This document shows, one piece after another, positions 1 through 9,051 of a DNA stretch of 64,000 nucleotides. The notes beneath the pieces are model-generated. The model saw only the letters and a program-made list of their open reading frames with translations, was not told the DNA's origin and ran no database searches. Both the position numbers and the translations under genes were made by a program. Positions within the stretch are counted from its first letter, which is position 1. Each line of letters starts with the position of its first letter. The stretch comes from Paenibacillus sp. Soil787 (GTDB lineage: Bacteria > Bacillota > Bacilli > Paenibacillales > NBRC-103111), in NCBI RefSeq assembly GCF_001429545.1, contig NZ_LMSP01000001.1:154774-218773 (forward strand). Direction: 5' to 3'.

Positions 1-107
1 CAAACAGGAGATTTTGCGACAAATGGGTTCGAATTGTTGTACAAACTACAACTTTTACTAGCAAAATAGCCTTTTGGCATGTGAATTGTTGCAGAATCTA
101 CGACATT
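1..107. repeat. Partial palindromic-unit array (two units, cut by window edge)
   Basis: Two related ~25 bp units begin at 31 and 83, both starting GAATTGTTG and each with a CTAC-type right arm, 52 bp apart. Their reverse complements resemble the units at 26416/26468 and 47971/48021 (TTGCA..AAAGT.CAACAA). The spacing matches the other four-unit arrays here, so these may be the two reverse units of an array whose first half lies before the window. No gene is seen in 1-479. Confidence 0.4.
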
Positions 108-322
108 GGTAATCACGACAACTCATCGAAATCGAAGTTGCCAAGTTAACTGTAGTTAAAGCTTACTTTGGGCACTTTGAACTCATTCTATCGAAGTAGC
201 AATCTTTATCAATGGACATTAAAAAAGATGACCACCGGCGAATACCGAATAATGGAGCCATCTTGCAGAACAGAAGAGGTGTGGGTGTGAGGGTGGAAAG
301 GCGCTTTACGGTAGGCCTCCTT

Positions 323-369
323 TGAAGTCGTGTTTATACCGCATAATAAATTAAAAAAACACGACTTCA
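323..369. repeat. Inverted repeat, 13 bp perfect arms
   Basis: TGAAGTCGTGTTT at 323-335 is exactly complementary to AAACACGACTTCA at 357-369, around a 21 nt AT-rich loop. There is no T-run after the second arm on the + strand. It could be an RNA hairpin or a protein site; the function is unknown. Confidence 0.5.
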
Positions 370-446
370 GCAACGATTGGAACCCCCCATCTATCCCACA
401 TCCATCCCTCCCGTGCTCAAAATGTATGGGTTTGCATGCAAAAGGA

Positions 447-472
447 CCGTCAGGATGATCTGACGGTTTTTC
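447..472. terminator. Rho-independent terminator, likely bidirectional
   Basis: CCGTCAG and CTGACGG arms (447-453, 460-466) are followed by TTTTTC on the + strand. On the - strand the hairpin is followed by TCCTTTT, so it can end the small minus-strand gene at 480-593. Confidence 0.7.
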
Positions 473-479
473 TTAGCTT

Positions 480-593
480 TTACTTACCGGCATGTTTATT
501 TGCATCATCAATGCCATTATTACTGTTGTTTTTATTCTTGCTGTTTTTACCTTTGTTTTGTGGATTGTTTTGACTTTTTTGTTGGTTCGACAT
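480..593 (-). CDS. Small Asn/Lys/Gln-rich hydrophilic protein (37 aa)
   Basis: A 37-residue reading frame starts MSNQQKSQNN and ends DANKHAGK. It is almost entirely Asn, Lys, Gln, Ser and Gly, with no hydrophobic segment. Composition and size recall small spore-associated proteins of Bacillales (SspP/Tlp-like), but I do not recognise a family signature. A terminator hairpin follows the stop directly, which supports a real transcription unit. The ribosome binding site is weak. The gene diverges from the MATE transporter downstream. Not proven to be expressed. Confidence 0.4.
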   Translation of the reverse strand: MSNQQKSQNNPQNKGKNSKNKNNSNNGIDDANKHAGK

Positions 594-749
594 TAGCCCA
601 CGACCTTTGATTGTATTGTAAACCTTCATTATTGTGAGCAGTCCAACGCTTCTTATTCATTGATTTCAAAATGGGAGCAAGTAGCATTTGACTGCAATCG
701 CTTACGTATCCTACACTAATAGCATTTGAACTTGAAAGTGTAGGGATTG

Positions 750-2123
750 ATGGACATGGAGTCAATAGCATCTTGGAAAAAGCTTGGTCTATTCGCGGTC
801 ACATGGCCGATATTCGTTGATTCCGTCCTGCGGATGATGCTGGGAACGGCTGATGTATTTATGCTCAGTCTGATCTCAGATCAAGTGACAGGAGCGGTCG
901 GCTTAGCAAACGAAATCATTGTTTTCTGCATTCTAATGTTTGGCTTCGTCGGGATTGGAACAAGTGTAGCAGTTGCACAAAATCTTGGTGCCGGCAGGGC
1001 GAAAGAAGCCAGCCGCATCTCAGCTCTCGCGATTACGATAAATTTGATCTTTGGAATTTTGATTAGCATTCTGTTAGTTACCTTTGGTGAATCGCTGATG
1101 CGGTTAATGAATTTGGCGCCGGAGCAGGTAGAGATTGCCAAAAAGTATTTAACTATCATTGGCGCTTTTATATGGATTGAGGCGTTGTCCTATGCGATCT
1201 CATCTGTGCTTCGTTCCAATGGTCAGACTAGAGACGTTATGTTTGTTACGTTGGGTGTGAACCTGATCCATGTAACCGGCAACAGCCTTCTTATCTTTGG
1301 TAACCTTGGTTTTCCCGAGTGGGGAGTAACAGGGGCAGCTGTATCCACGGTGGTAAGCCGTCTTATTGGGCTTATCGTTCTCATTGTCATTTTATATCGC
1401 CGTATTCCAGTACCGATTCGTTTGAAGCATTATGTCACATTCGATAGCCGTATTGTGAAGCAAATCATGAGCATTGGCATACCGTCAGCTGGCGAGCACC
1501 TGTCATGGCAGTCTCAGCATATGATGATCGTCAGTTTTATTAATATCATTGGTCAAGCGGCTTTAAGTACGCATATCTACATGATGAATATAACCAACTA
1601 TTTCATGGCGTTAGCAATGGCAATAGGAATGGGGACGGAAATCATTGTTGGTCATATGGTGGGGGCTGGAGCATTCAAGGCAGCCTATCATAAGTTAATT
1701 CGAAGCTTGCGGATCAGTCTTCTTGTGACCTTTGTGGTTGTGGGAATTGCTTCTATTTTCCGCAAGGATCTGATGGAGCTGTTCACCGATAATCCGGAAA
1801 TTATTGCGATGGGTTCTAGTATTTTAATACTTTCCGTTATTTTAGAGCCTGGTCGGACATTCAATCTAGTTGTGATTAACTCCCTTCGTGCTGCTGGAGA
1901 TGCGAGGTTTCCCGTCTTAATGGGGATTCTATCCATGTGGGGGATCGCAGTGCCGCTTGCGTATTGGCTTGGCATTGTGATGAAAATGGGACTGCTTGGC
2001 GTGTGGGTCGCATTTGCTGCAGATGAATGGGTCAGAGGTCTACTCATGTATCTACGGTGGAAGAGCCGAGTATGGCAAAGTAAGGCACTTGTGAAGCCAA
2101 CAGTAGGAACAATCGCTAAGTAA
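750..2123 (+). CDS. MATE family efflux transporter
   Basis: A 457-residue integral membrane protein with about 12 hydrophobic helices in two homologous halves, the usual size and layout of multidrug and toxic compound extrusion proteins of the NorM/DinF group. These exchange Na+ or H+ for cationic drugs at the cytoplasmic membrane. Family-like segments include WPIFVDSVLRMMLGTADVFM at the start and SLRAAGDARFPV near residue 380. TTG 747, ATG 750 and ATG 756 are possible starts; I chose 750 after the TAGGGA stretch. It converges with a TipA-like regulator, and a bidirectional terminator lies between the two. The substrate cannot be told from sequence. Confidence 0.85.
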   Translation: MDMESIASWKKLGLFAVTWPIFVDSVLRMMLGTADVFMLSLISDQVTGAVGLANEIIVFCILMFGFVGIGTSVAVAQNLGAGRAKEASRISALAITINLIFGILISILLVTFGESLMRLMNLAPEQVEIAKKYLTIIGAFIWIEALSYAISSVLRSNGQTRDVMFVTLGVNLIHVTGNSLLIFGNLGFPEWGVTGAAVSTVVSRLIGLIVLIVILYRRIPVPIRLKHYVTFDSRIVKQIMSIGIPSAGEHLSWQSQHMMIVSFINIIGQAALSTHIYMMNITNYFMALAMAIGMGTEIIVGHMVGAGAFKAAYHKLIRSLRISLLVTFVVVGIASIFRKDLMELFTDNPEIIAMGSSILILSVILEPGRTFNLVVINSLRAAGDARFPVLMGILSMWGIAVPLAYWLGIVMKMGLLGVWVAFAADEWVRGLLMYLRWKSRVWQSKALVKPTVGTIAK

Positions 2124-2140
2124 GAATGCGTCAAAAATAT

Positions 2141-2178
2141 AAAGAAGCACAGGCCCTTTGAGGGTTCTGTGCTTCTTT
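2141..2178. terminator. Bidirectional terminator
   Basis: Perfect AAAGAAGCACAG / CTGTGCTTCTTT arms surround a short loop between the convergent MATE and MerR genes. Confidence 0.8.
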
Positions 2179-2302
2179 AGTTGGAGTGACATGCACGGTC
2201 GCTGCTGGTGACTGGTGCAATACTAGTATATGCAGGTTCTTTTAAAAGAATTGGATGTTAATGGAGATAATAGAAATAGTGCTAGTGTCTCATTCAATAG
2301 AA

Positions 2303-3067
2303 TTATTTCTTAAAACCAGTGTAGATTTGGATGGCATCTCTCAGAAACTCAGCCGTACCGGGCTGCTTTTCATCATAATACGCCTTAAATCGTTCGTCAT
2401 CTACGTACATTTGGGCTAGACCCGCATGCGCTTCTTTACTATACTCATTCCAGTAATAGCTTAACCACTTCTTATGCAAGTCCGCGGCTGCTTGAGCCAG
2501 ATCGCTGGCAGGGTCCCCAGTTTTGAAAGCTTCTCCCAGTGTAGCTATGACTTCGTTCGCTAACCGAGTTACCTCGTCATGCTGCTCTTGTGTCATGTTT
2601 TTGATTTTTTGGTTGGACTTATCTACAGTATCATCGCCATACTTCTCGCGTACTTCTTTCCCGTATTTTTCCTCGTTATCATCAATCATCTTTTGTTTGA
2701 AGCCTTCAAATTTCTCGGTATCTGTCATGGCCATTCTCCCTTCGGTAAAAGCAATTGTTTTTTCAACATTTGCGATCAGTACATCTAATTGTTTTCTTTT
2801 GTCGAGGAGTTGTTGATGGTGTTCTTTCAGGGCAGTGGCTTCATTGAAGGAAGGGGCGGTGACAATTTCTTTAATATTGTCCAGACTGACTCCTAGTTCT
2901 CTGTAGAATAGGATGTGCTGTAATCTATCCACTTCCGCTTGACCATAGATTCGATATCCTGACGAATTGATTCTTGCCGGCTTAAGAAGTTTAATTTCAT
3001 CATAATAACGAAGCGTTCTGGTGCTAACCCCAGCCAATTTGCCCAGATGCTGCACGGTGTATTCCAT
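2303..3067 (-). CDS. MerR family regulator with TipAS ligand domain
   Basis: A 254-residue protein. Residues 1-70 are a MerR winged-helix DNA-binding domain (LGKLAGVSTRTLRYYDEIK), followed by a helical dimerisation segment and a C-terminal TipAS-type domain (about 130-250) rich in Trp, Tyr and His, as in Mta and TipAL. Such regulators bind drugs and activate efflux or resistance genes by remodelling overlong promoter spacers. The start is the ATG preceded by AGGAGGTGAACAG; an upstream in-frame TTG lies inside the ribosome binding site region. The MATE exporter converging on it is a plausible target, by context only. Confidence 0.85.
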   Translation of the reverse strand: MEYTVQHLGKLAGVSTRTLRYYDEIKLLKPARINSSGYRIYGQAEVDRLQHILFYRELGVSLDNIKEIVTAPSFNEATALKEHHQQLLDKRKQLDVLIANVEKTIAFTEGRMAMTDTEKFEGFKQKMIDDNEEKYGKEVREKYGDDTVDKSNQKIKNMTQEQHDEVTRLANEVIATLGEAFKTGDPASDLAQAAADLHKKWLSYYWNEYSKEAHAGLAQMYVDDERFKAYYDEKQPGTAEFLRDAIQIYTGFKK

Positions 3068-3227
3068 CTGTTCACCTCCTGACAATATAACTGTACAGCT
3101 TTACGCAGCGTGAATGTCAAATGCTTTTTTGAAATTTGATTCTGCTTGTAATACAAGCCTTTTTCTAGGAATAGGATGATACAAGCCTTGAAGCATGTAC
3201 ATACAAATTAATGAATGGGTGAGATAA

Positions 3228-3729
3228 GTGTATACGATTCTTAGTTTTTTTCTCTTGGGATTATCGTTGTCAGCACCTATTGGTCCCATAAATGCAGCCA
3301 TGCTCGACAAAGGGATTAAGCAAGGTTTTCTTCATGCTTGGGTAGTAGGAATTGGGGCGATGATTGCTGATGCTCTGTTAATGATACTCATTTATTTCGG
3401 ACTTGTTCATTTTTGACAACACCTTTTATGAAGACATTCCTTTGGTTATTTGGTTGTTTTATTTTGCTCTACTCGGGTATCGAAAGTTTGTTTGGTGCGT
3501 TTTAGCAGAAACGATCGCGGTATTCGATAGAAATCATGTATTATTGTATACGGGGGTTATGTTCACTGGTATTTGTGTGTGGGATGTAATTATGGCATCG
3601 TTAGCTAGTATGTTTCGAAGATTTCTCACTACACGCGCACTCTCGGTTATATCCATTGCATCAGGACTATCCCTGATCGTCTTTGGGTTGCATTTTGGGA
3701 TAAAAGCCTTCGATACCCTCTTTGGATAA
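3228..3729 (+). pseudogene. LysE/RhtB family transporter, frameshifted and internally deleted
   Basis: The first 62 codons (GTG start at 3228) give a typical LysE N-terminus with APIGPINAAML. A frameshift near 3410 stops this frame at HF*. Shifting by one base restores family sequence (LTTPFMKTFLWLFGCF, then YSGIESLFGA). The last ~70 codons in a third frame match the C-terminal helices (GICVWDVIMASLASMFRR). About 40 residues expected between these parts are missing. At ~167 codons it is shorter than the usual ~205. This is an inactivated amino acid exporter. The upstream GGGTGA still looks like a working ribosome binding site. Confidence 0.75.
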
Positions 3730-3731
3730 TG

Positions 3732-4373
3732 CTAGGTCGCTCCTTCACGATTATCATGTTTAGGATTTGGCAGCTTTATGGCTTTATAAGTTGCTCCTTG
3801 GACGTTCTTTTTCCATTTGAAAGTCATGCCCCATGTAACCAAGCCTATAATCCCGACAAATAGGAGGCTAATCCAGAATCCTGGTCGGCTCGTTTCATGA
3901 AAAGCTGTACCCGTGATAGCTGTAAGGATTAGAACCATGCCCAGATATCGTTTGATCTTTCCCCATGTGGATAGTTGTAATAAACGGCCTGATGATAGCA
4001 GGATGAAAAGCCAGTTCAAGAGCAGCATGATCCCAGCGGCTGTTGTCACATATTCAAAGATATTCTCTGGCAGCAAAAGAGCCATCAGCACAGTTACAGT
4101 TATACCTCCAGTCGTAAAACCGATGGCGAATAAAGGCATTTGCCTGTTCCCTGATGTTTTTGTGGCGAAAATCGAGGGAGCATCGTGATCTTGTGCTAAC
4201 GTAATTAGGATAGTTGTCACCGCAAATAAAGAAGCAACCATGGTCGAAAATCCAGCAATAATGAGAATAGCGTTAAACGCATGCGGGACAAAAGGGAGAT
4301 TGTAACTTCCCAAAGCAACCTGAAACGGGCTTTCCAGAATCAAGCTTGACCATTGGTAAAATATACTTAGAGA
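3732..4373 (-). pseudogene. Amino acid permease (APC family), N-terminal half missing
   Basis: About 205 residues matching the C-terminal half of an APC-superfamily permease: LPFVPHAFNAILIIAGFST, then a loop with LAQDHDAPSIFA and further helices ending in a Lys-rich tail. Full-length relatives have ~450 residues. The frame is open back to the stop codon of the Rieske gene and has no ribosome binding site or plausible start, so the 5' half was deleted at that junction. Its neighbour on the other side, the LysE remnant, is also decayed, which suggests an erosion zone at 3.2-4.4 kb. Confidence 0.75.
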
Positions 4374-4667
4374 TTAACCCATCTGAGCTAATAGATTGCC
4401 GTCTCTCAGAATGACTTCAAAGGATTGGAGCCTAGCGCTCGGCACGTTATGGCAACGCCCGGTATGTACTTCAAACGTCCATCCATGCAGCGGACACACA
4501 AGTTCTCCATCTTCAAAGTCAACCGTGTAACCAGCATGAGGGCAAACACTAGACATTAGGGTGTATAGGCCATCCATCTCCGTGAGGAAGTACAAGTTAT
4601 CCTCGACTTGGACCTCATGTGGAAATGATCTAAATTGATCCTTTGTTCCAATGATGATTTCTTTCAT
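4374..4667 (-). CDS. Rieske [2Fe-2S] ferredoxin-like protein
   Basis: A 97-residue protein with both Rieske cluster motifs: CPHAG (first Cys-His pair) and CPLHGW (second), separated by 17 residues. Domains of this size act as ferredoxins for oxygenases or as NirD-like small subunits. No oxygenase or reductase partner is adjacent, so the electron acceptor is unknown. The start is the ATG after AAGGAGACTAACA; two upstream in-frame codons are not preceded by a ribosome binding site. The stop codon abuts the truncated permease. Confidence 0.85.
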   Translation of the reverse strand: MKEIIIGTKDQFRSFPHEVQVEDNLYFLTEMDGLYTLMSSVCPHAGYTVDFEDGELVCPLHGWTFEVHTGRCHNVPSARLQSFEVILRDGNLLAQMG

Positions 4668-4758
4668 TGTTAGTCTCCTTTTCAATTAGGTTAGTTTAAA
4701 TTATAAGTCACGGTCGATGTTCTACCAAGTGAAAAAATGACAATGGAGGTTTATACAA

Positions 4759-5856
4759 ATGAGCAAGAACAATTCATTACTAGAAGCGTTTAATCAAACT
4801 ATTTATCCAGTAGGTGGTCATAGTAAAAGAAACATTCAGGTTTTGAAAGAGGTATTAAATGATATAGACGGGAATCTGGATAGCGATACTTATGGTTCAG
4901 GTAAATTGATTGAAAATTTTCAAGATGAAATGGCGACGTTTTTAGGTAAAGAAGCAGCCGTATTTTTCCCTAGTGGAACTATGGCACAGCAAATTGCCTT
5001 AAGAATCTGGTGTGATAGGAAGGGCATTAAGAAAGTGGCTTATCATCCTTTGAGTCATCTGGAAATTCATGAAGAAGACGGGTTAAAAGAATTGCATCAT
5101 ATTGAAACTATTTTGCTTGGGGATAAGGACAGACTAATCCGGCTGGAAGATGTTCTCCACATGCAAGACGATATAGCTTGTTTATTAATAGAATTACCAC
5201 AACGTGAAATTGGCGGGCAGTTGCCAGACTACGAGGAGCTTGTTGCCATATGTTCGTATTGCCGCGAAAAAGGGATTAGACTGCATCTGGACGGAGCCAG
5301 ACTGTACGAGATTCTACCTTATTATCAAAAGACAGCAGCAGAAATTTGTGAGCTTTTTGACAGCGTATATATCTCTTTCTACAAAGGAATTGGCGGAGTC
5401 GCAGGAGCTATCCTAGCAGGGGATGAAGCTTTTACAAAAGAGTCCAAAGTATGGAAAAGACGACATGGAGGCGATTTAATTAGCCTTTATCCATATATCC
5501 TAAGTAGCAGCCATTATTTCAAACAGAGATTGCCTAAAATGAATCAGTATTATGAAGAAGCCAAAGTGCTTGCTGGCTACTATAATCAATGCCATGGCGT
5601 TGTGACAAAACCGTTAGACCCTGTGACTAACATGTTTCATGTACATGTTGATCTGCCGAAAGAGAAGTTTGAACCTATATTAGCAGCCTTGTATGAGGAG
5701 ACGGGAATAGGTTTAACCCCATCTGTAAGAGAGAGCAGCGAGACGACTTCTTATTATGAAGTGAATATCGGTGATCGCTTTGCGAATATACCCAAAGATG
5801 AACTTAAGAAGGCATTCCAGTTATTGGATGTGAAAATGAGAGAAGTAAGCGGCTGA
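4759..5856 (+). CDS. Threonine aldolase-family PLP enzyme (beta-eliminating lyase)
   Basis: A 365-residue fold-type I PLP enzyme. Key segments are FFPSGTMAQQIAL (cofactor phosphate loop, ~residue 75), LHLDGARLYE (Asp to the pyridine nitrogen, ~177) and SFYKGIGGVAGA with the Schiff-base Lys at ~210. These match the low-specificity L-threonine aldolase/beta-eliminating lyase family, which typically cleaves L-threonine or allo-threonine to glycine and acetaldehyde. Length is slightly above the usual ~340. A strong ATGGAGG precedes the ATG. It stands alone. The exact substrate is not decidable from sequence. Confidence 0.8.
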   Translation: MSKNNSLLEAFNQTIYPVGGHSKRNIQVLKEVLNDIDGNLDSDTYGSGKLIENFQDEMATFLGKEAAVFFPSGTMAQQIALRIWCDRKGIKKVAYHPLSHLEIHEEDGLKELHHIETILLGDKDRLIRLEDVLHMQDDIACLLIELPQREIGGQLPDYEELVAICSYCREKGIRLHLDGARLYEILPYYQKTAAEICELFDSVYISFYKGIGGVAGAILAGDEAFTKESKVWKRRHGGDLISLYPYILSSSHYFKQRLPKMNQYYEEAKVLAGYYNQCHGVVTKPLDPVTNMFHVHVDLPKEKFEPILAALYEETGIGLTPSVRESSETTSYYEVNIGDRFANIPKDELKKAFQLLDVKMREVSG

Positions 5857-5931
5857 TAGATAACCCGATCCCTTGAGAGCTGTTTAGATCGGATACGAAA
5901 GTGCCACACTGGTATAATGGGGTGGTTAGAC

Positions 5932-6837
5932 ATGCTCTTTGAGCCAATAAAGCCAATGATTGTCAGTATAGGTAAAGAAGCTTTTGATAATGAGAATTAT
6001 ATTTTTGAACCGAAATGGGACGGATGGCGAATCCTCATACATAAGCAGGGCAGTCGCATTGAAGCTTTTACACGTAACGGTATGTTGATTTCCAGCAAAT
6101 TTCCGGAATTAAAGGAAGCAGCAGCGGCAATCAAGGCTCATACGGGGATTTTCGACTGTGAGGGCATTGTTTTACGTGATGGCAGACCGGTATTTGATGA
6201 TTTTTCTTATCGTGGTCGGTTGGGTATTGCTGCTAGGATTAATCGCGCTGTAAACACACATCCAGTCACTTTTGTTGTATTTGATGTCCTTTACACAAAT
6301 AGAGATCACTTGGATGAATCGTTGATGCAGCGAAAACAGCGGCTAGGCGACATCGTCGATTCTACATCTGTTATCATGCCTACTATGTTCATAGATGGAC
6401 AAGGTAAGGCGCTATTTGAGTTAATGAAAGAACGGAATATGGAAGGCATTGTAGCGAAGCGGAAAGATTCCAAATACCAACTGGATACCAAGAGTGACGA
6501 CTGGCTGAAAGTGAAATATTTTAAATCGATTGATGTGGTTATATTGGGGTATAGAACGAATCCCTTTGGTCTTGTAATCGGCTTGAATTTCAGAACGGTG
6601 AAGAATAAGCCGGTTGGTGTGGTTGAGTTTGGCTTTCAATCCGAAGATAAGCAAATGTTCTTAATGATAGCTAAGCAATTGAACACATACATGGAAGAGA
6701 GAACGCAGTGGATTGAACCGCGCTTGTGCTGCCGAATTGACTATTTGGAGCGAACCGACACGCATCAGTTAAGGACTATGGTGTTTCGTGGTTTTTTGCC
6801 GGATAAGAAGCCTGAGGAATGTAAATGGGAATCGTAA
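5932..6837 (+). CDS. ATP-dependent DNA ligase (LigD-type ligase domain)
   Basis: A 301-residue stand-alone ligase core: nucleotidyltransferase domain with motif I EPKWDGWR (adenylated Lys at ~28), then EGIVAKRKDSKY and DDWLKVKYFK (motifs IV-V region), then an OB-fold domain of ~100 residues. Such proteins seal nicks in end-joining or long-patch repair. No Ku or primase/polymerase module is adjacent. The start is ATG 5932, preceded 9 nt away by GGGGTGG; an in-frame ATG at 5917 would place that Shine-Dalgarno sequence inside the gene. TATAAT at 5911 may be the -10. Confidence 0.85.
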   Translation: MLFEPIKPMIVSIGKEAFDNENYIFEPKWDGWRILIHKQGSRIEAFTRNGMLISSKFPELKEAAAAIKAHTGIFDCEGIVLRDGRPVFDDFSYRGRLGIAARINRAVNTHPVTFVVFDVLYTNRDHLDESLMQRKQRLGDIVDSTSVIMPTMFIDGQGKALFELMKERNMEGIVAKRKDSKYQLDTKSDDWLKVKYFKSIDVVILGYRTNPFGLVIGLNFRTVKNKPVGVVEFGFQSEDKQMFLMIAKQLNTYMEERTQWIEPRLCCRIDYLERTDTHQLRTMVFRGFLPDKKPEECKWES

Positions 6838-6929
6838 AGAAGCAAGTGGTAAATAAAGTATGCTAAAATAGGCTCAGGCCCAACCAAGAACAATGAATTG
6901 AAATCAGCTAATTACAAAGGAGCGATTGT

Positions 6930-7619
6930 ATGAACATTATTTTTCATGGACAAAGCTGTGTTGAGATTCGATTAAAGGAGCATACGCTCATTATTGATCC
7001 CTTCTTGAACCATAACCCTCTAGCCGCTGCAAAACCGGAAGATATTAAGGCCGATTACATCTTCGTCACACATGGTCATGCGGATCATTTAGGTGATTCA
7101 CTAGAGATTGCAAAGCGCAACGAAGCCACTATTATTGCACCCAATGATTTGGGGAGGTACTTGTCTTTCCAAGGGGCAAAAACCCACGGAATGGGGATCG
7201 GCGGCGAATATCAGTTTCCTTTTGGTAAAGTGAAAATGACATTGGCGCTGCACGATTCTTCCTATAACCCTCCTGGGACTACGGAAAATATTTATACAGG
7301 AATGGCTAGCGGTTTCCTCATAACAGTAGAGGGGAAAACGATATACCATTCAGGCGACACGGGCCTTTTTGGAGATATGCAATTGCTGGGCAAATTAAAT
7401 GCAATCGATCTTGCCTTCCTTCCCATTGGTGACAACTATACGATGGGCCCCCGCGACGCTGTTATCGCTGCTCAATTTTTACAAGCAAAAATGGTCGTTC
7501 CGATGCACTACAACACATTTCCTCTCATTAAGCAGGATCCGACGGCTTTTGTTGAGAGTTTGGCAGCTGAGGGAATAAAGGGTGTTGTCGTAGAACCTGG
7601 TCAAAGTCTATCATTCTAA
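6930..7619 (+). CDS. Metal-dependent hydrolase, metallo-beta-lactamase fold (UPF0173/YtkL-like)
   Basis: A 229-residue cytoplasmic protein with the HGHADHLGD metal-binding motif at ~48-56, SGDTGLFGD at ~145 and a C-terminal VPMHYNTFP. Length and motifs match the UPF0173 family, a small metallo-beta-lactamase-fold group conserved in Bacillales. The biological substrate is not established to my knowledge. AAAGGAGCGATTGT precedes the ATG. It lies between the DNA ligase and a phosphoesterase on the same strand, with gaps of 92 and 100 nt. Confidence 0.85.
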   Translation: MNIIFHGQSCVEIRLKEHTLIIDPFLNHNPLAAAKPEDIKADYIFVTHGHADHLGDSLEIAKRNEATIIAPNDLGRYLSFQGAKTHGMGIGGEYQFPFGKVKMTLALHDSSYNPPGTTENIYTGMASGFLITVEGKTIYHSGDTGLFGDMQLLGKLNAIDLAFLPIGDNYTMGPRDAVIAAQFLQAKMVVPMHYNTFPLIKQDPTAFVESLAAEGIKGVVVEPGQSLSF

Positions 7620-7719
7620 AATGAATTCTTTTCGTGCAATCATTAGAGGGAATTCTTGAGAACGTCATTGTGATCGACTATCCAATCGTGAAGTGATCGA
7701 TAAACAGGGGGAAAACCGA

Positions 7720-8442
7720 GTGAAACTGGCCTTTATTTCGGATATACATGGGAATGCAATCGCTCTGGAAGCCGTTCTGGAGGATATAAGGAAGAATCAG
7801 ATTGACCGCGTATATGTTCTGGGTGATCTTTGCTACCGTGGACCGGATCCCAAACGATCTCTTGCATTGGTCAGATCTTTACATACGCAGGTCATTAAAG
7901 GAAACGCAGATGAATGGGTTGTGCGGGGCGTACATCAGGGAGAAGTCCCGGAGCAGGTCATCGAAATGATGAGGGTGGAACGGGAGTGGACGGTTGCGCA
8001 ATTGGATGAGCAGGATATCGAATATTTGGCAAGTCTGCCCACTGAAATGAATCTTGAGATAGAAGGTATCTCTATTCATGCGTTCCATGCGACGCCAGAT
8101 AGCCTGTTCGAAGTTGTTCTTCCTGGCGCTGACGATGAGGTGCTGAAGTCTAAGCTTATGTCCGCGTCGGATGTGGATATCTTCATTTATGCTCATATCC
8201 ACAGGCCATTCATCCGTTATATGGAAGGTAAAATACTGATGAATATCGGAAGCGTAGGCCTGCCTTTTGATGGTATGCCTAAAGCTGCTTATGCCATTGT
8301 AGAAATTGAAAATGGACAAATCCGAACATCGATTGAACGTGTGCCATTTCGGATTGAAGACGTGGTCAAGCAATATGAAGAAGTCCACTACCCGAACGCA
8401 GAAATGATGACAAGAATTGTTCGAAACGGCCTTGTAAAATAA
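7720..8442 (+). CDS. Metallophosphoesterase (YfcE-like)
   Basis: A 240-residue calcineurin-like phosphoesterase. It begins at GTG 7720 after AGGGGGAAAACCGA, giving VKLAFISDIHGN at the N-terminus. The metal ligands are visible in order: SDIHGN, GDLCYRG, GNADEW, HAFHA and AHIHRP. It probably hydrolyses phosphodiesters or monoesters with two Mn or Fe ions; the physiological substrate is unknown. A longer frame from 7693 would place the ribosome binding site inside the gene. It converges with an XRE regulator six bases away, with no clear terminator between them. Confidence 0.85.
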   Translation: MKLAFISDIHGNAIALEAVLEDIRKNQIDRVYVLGDLCYRGPDPKRSLALVRSLHTQVIKGNADEWVVRGVHQGEVPEQVIEMMRVEREWTVAQLDEQDIEYLASLPTEMNLEIEGISIHAFHATPDSLFEVVLPGADDEVLKSKLMSASDVDIFIYAHIHRPFIRYMEGKILMNIGSVGLPFDGMPKAAYAIVEIENGQIRTSIERVPFRIEDVVKQYEEVHYPNAEMMTRIVRNGLVK

Positions 8443-8448
8443 GATGAA

Positions 8449-8844
8449 TCATTGATCGTCAGATTTATATTTATTCGTTTGACGGTCTTTCCAAAACAAA
8501 ACGGTCAACATACGCTCGACCCATTCTTTATCTTCAGTCGTAAGTACAAAACCATCAAACATGAGCTCATTCTCACGGAGAAAACGCCGCAAATTAACGG
8601 GATTGCTTTGAAATTGCTGTTCAGACGGAGAGGACTCCAGATATCCTGCGATATCCATTAGTTCGGAATAGGAAGTGTTAAGCCCTTCTGACAGCTTCAT
8701 TAAAACTTCCGGTGAAGGTATGCCGCGGTTACCGTTCTCTAGTTGGGAAATATAAGCGGCTGAGACTCCTGAACGGTCGGCAAGCTCTCGGATGGTGAAA
8801 CCTTTTAATTTGCGCATATCTTTTAATTTATCGTAGAAATACAT
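8449..8844 (-). CDS. XRE family transcriptional regulator
   Basis: A 131-residue protein. Residues 5-65 form an XRE/Cro helix-turn-helix (FTIRELADRSGVSAAYISQL), followed by a ~60-residue acidic C-terminal region without a recognised domain. Similar proteins in Bacillales control their own promoter and small neighbouring operons. Its 5' side faces a second XRE gene across ~200 bp carrying repeated TAGTAAAC motifs, so mutual or auto-regulation is likely. Confidence 0.75.
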   Translation of the reverse strand: MYFYDKLKDMRKLKGFTIRELADRSGVSAAYISQLENGNRGIPSPEVLMKLSEGLNTSYSELMDIAGYLESSPSEQQFQSNPVNLRRFLRENELMFDGFVLTTEDKEWVERMLTVLFWKDRQTNKYKSDDQ

Positions 8845-8867
8845 AGACTCTCACTCACCCCCACTAA

Positions 8868-9006
8868 CAAAAGTAAACATTAGTAAACGATATAATCGTA
8901 ACAGTTTACTAAAGTAATTACAATCGGAGCAATGAATAAAATTGTTCCACATTAGGTTACTTATGTAAACGAAAATGGTTGCATAAGTAAAATTTAATGG
9001 TATAAT
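8868..9006. promoter_or_regulatory. Operator/promoter region between divergent XRE genes
   Basis: AGTAAACAT (8872), TAGTAAACG (8881) and the inverse GTTTACTAAAGTAA (8904) cluster just upstream of the minus-strand XRE gene. GTTACTTATGTAAAC (8956) and GCATAAGTAAAA (8981) lie further right, and TATAAT at 9001 fits a -10 for the rightward gene. The common half-site GTAA(A)C suggests binding by one of the two flanking repressors; this is inferred from repetition only. Confidence 0.5.
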
Positions 9007-9051
9007 GTTACAAGGGGAACAAAATGAGAACGGGGGGTCTATGGCAGAATA

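Noticed and set aside
547..771. 74-codon minus-strand frame before the MATE gene
   Set aside because: Overlaps a better supported 37-residue frame and the MATE start, with no ribosome binding site.
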